DNA from: Pseudomonas sp. v388
Lineage (GTDB): Bacteria > Pseudomonadota > Gammaproteobacteria > Pseudomonadales > Pseudomonadaceae
NCBI RefSeq assembly: GCF_003935425.1
Contig: NZ_RHQN01000001.1
Location: 434,001-498,000, forward strand
DNA: 64,000 nucleotides
Reading direction: 5' to 3'
This document shows positions 63,069 to 64,000 of this stretch, piece by piece. Both the position numbers and the translations under genes were made by a program. Position 1 is the stretch's first letter; each line of letters opens with the position of its first letter. The notes under the pieces were generated by a model, which was not told where the DNA came from, searched no databases, and saw nothing but the letters and a program-made list of their open reading frames with translations.

Positions 63069-64000
63069 CCTGCTTCAGTTCGACCCGGAAGAACTTCCGC
63101 CTGTTTATCAGTTCCGGGCCACGGACGAGTACTGCCATGGCTGGAAGCAGCTTACCAGACTCTACAATAAACAGTATTTGCCAAGTGCTGGCCTCGAAGA
63201 AGTGCTAGCTGCATTGTCGGGAGGGCCGGTGTGGGTCAACTACAAGACGGCCGCCAAAGGTGGTGGCACGGCGATCGCCTCCCTCAACCCGATTTCCTAC
63301 AGTCAGTTGTGCGAGGCCCTCAGAATATGGGCACGTGAAATAACGACTGGCGCTGACGAGGTGACGCAGTTTCTGCGTCCCGAAGACGCAGTGCACCTCG
63401 ACGCTTCAACTCTGTTCGCCGATCCTAAGCAGTCGGAAGCAATGTACAAGGTTGTGCCCTGGATGCTGGCCAGGCAATTGACCGAGCAGCAGATGGAGTC
63501 TTCGAAACCGTTGACGCTCAGCCTCTGCAGCGATTCGACATTGCTGGCGTGGGATCAGCCGCTCATGTACGCAAAGGACGATCGCCGGGCGATTGCGATG
63601 CATGCGATCACCACTCAACTGCTGCTGGTTCACCGTCGCCAGCGGCCTTACGCGGCAGTGGGCGTGCACCTTAGCCATATATTGCCTCAATGGCGACATC
63701 CTACCCATAAGGTCTGGTACAAGACTGACCGAGGTATTTCCAAGTTTGCCATCCAGATCCCACCGATGAAGGACGGACAATTTGAAACTCGGTACTCCAC
63801 CGTGGCCGATAGAGTGCTCATGAAGCTTGGCGAGCCTTCACTGCCACCCCTTGGGCAGGGTGAGCTTGAGTTGGCTGGAAACCTTCGGCCTATTCATGCG
63901 CATCTGCCGCCATTTTGGCCAGTTGGCAATGGAGCCGGCCCGCTGTTTCTCGATCAAGCCAGTTTTCACTTCCAAAAGTGCGTTCCGAGTGCCAAGCCCA
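63046..64000 (+). CDS. pPIWI-RE module protein, N-terminal part (cut by window end)
   Basis: ATG at 63046 with GGAG eight bases upstream; open through 318 codons to the window edge. It starts MSLQLRTNLLQFDPEELPPV, then VYQFRATDEYCHGWKQLTRL. Later PHTHKVWYKTDRGISKF-like (HPTHKVWYKTDRGISKFAIQ at about 220) and FWPVGNGAGPLFLDQASFHF near 292-311 match the start of the pPIWI-RE domain proteins, whose PIWI and catalytic parts lie farther on. Its place as third gene after REase and DinG-like helicase, with 23 bases overlap, supports the assignment. The catalytic residues cannot be checked here. Confidence 0.82.
   Translation, partial: MSLQLRTNLLQFDPEELPPVYQFRATDEYCHGWKQLTRLYNKQYLPSAGLEEVLAALSGGPVWVNYKTAAKGGGTAIASLNPISYSQLCEALRIWAREITTGADEVTQFLRPEDAVHLDASTLFADPKQSEAMYKVVPWMLARQLTEQQMESSKPLTLSLCSDSTLLAWDQPLMYAKDDRRAIAMHAITTQLLLVHRRQRPYAAVGVHLSHILPQWRHPTHKVWYKTDRGISKFAIQIPPMKDGQFETRYSTVADRVLMKLGEPSLPPLGQGELELAGNLRPIHAHLPPFWPVGNGAGPLFLDQASFHFQKCVPSAKP

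Noticed and set aside
1-64000. tRNA, rRNA, IS-element transposases and CRISPR arrays
   Set aside because: I looked for tRNA 3' ends, DDE transposase motifs and regular repeats and found none convincing in the window.

Overview
The window is from a Pseudomonas chromosome, probably of the fluorescens/syringae type. The basis is the codon and GC bias, the lexA2-imuA-imuB-dnaE2 mutagenesis cassette, typical Pseudomonas REP sequences (GGGAGC..GCGGGCGGCGATCCG type), and a run of metabolic transporters and LysR regulators found throughout the genus. No rRNA, tRNA or CRISPR array was seen.

Positions 1 to about 32,900 are ordinary high-GC chromosome: the end of a sulfonate-type ABC transporter operon (1-1169), a histidine phosphatase, the SOS cassette lexA2-imuA-imuB-dnaE2 (2422-8171) with a LexA2-type operator lying over the first start codon, a polysaccharide deacetylase lipoprotein, an amidohydrolase/MFS operon followed by two tandem LysR genes, a D-2-hydroxyglutarate-dehydrogenase-like FAD/Fe-S protein, an SDR, an OmpR-type response regulator beside an EptA-type phosphoethanolamine transferase, a small catabolic cluster (dienelactone-hydrolase-like, MFS, 2-hydroxyacid dehydrogenase, divergent LysR), a DHA1 MFS transporter, two overlapping LysR genes, a GST, a flavin/ferredoxin oxidoreductase fusion and a VOC protein.

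Positions from about 33,000 to the right end are accessory DNA: lower GC, loosely packed, full of unrecognised ORFs, gene debris and repeats. It opens with five copies of a ~17-20 bp direct repeat and a 744-residue protein built from two copies of a tyrosine-recombinase-like fold. Two orphan antitoxin C-terminal-domain (DUF2384/MbcA-like) genes, a truncated relative, a frameshifted pseudogene and a DUF4062 pair follow. A small minus-strand operon (42981 to 40615) has the form of an unmodified or modified bacteriocin locus: a 62-residue precursor with acidic leader, GG site and +7 core, a short hairpin terminator, a DUF6875-like membrane-anchored protein, and a cyclic-peptide-type ABC exporter. 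I consider this the best candidate for something undescribed.

From 46,200 the island is mainly a defence and conflict cargo: NYN-OST-HTH RNase-like protein, DUF2235 hydrolase plus DUF1810, a four-gene ABC three-component (ABC-3C) operon with a small two-helix membrane protein at its head, a Septu pair (PtuA with an altered Walker A, PtuB HNH), a divergent TnpT/TnpS-like recombinase module (coiled-coil KfrA-like protein plus tyrosine recombinase around a palindrome), a trypsin-like protease, and a pPIWI-RE system (REase, DinG-like helicase, and the first 318 codons of the PIWI protein, cut by the window end).
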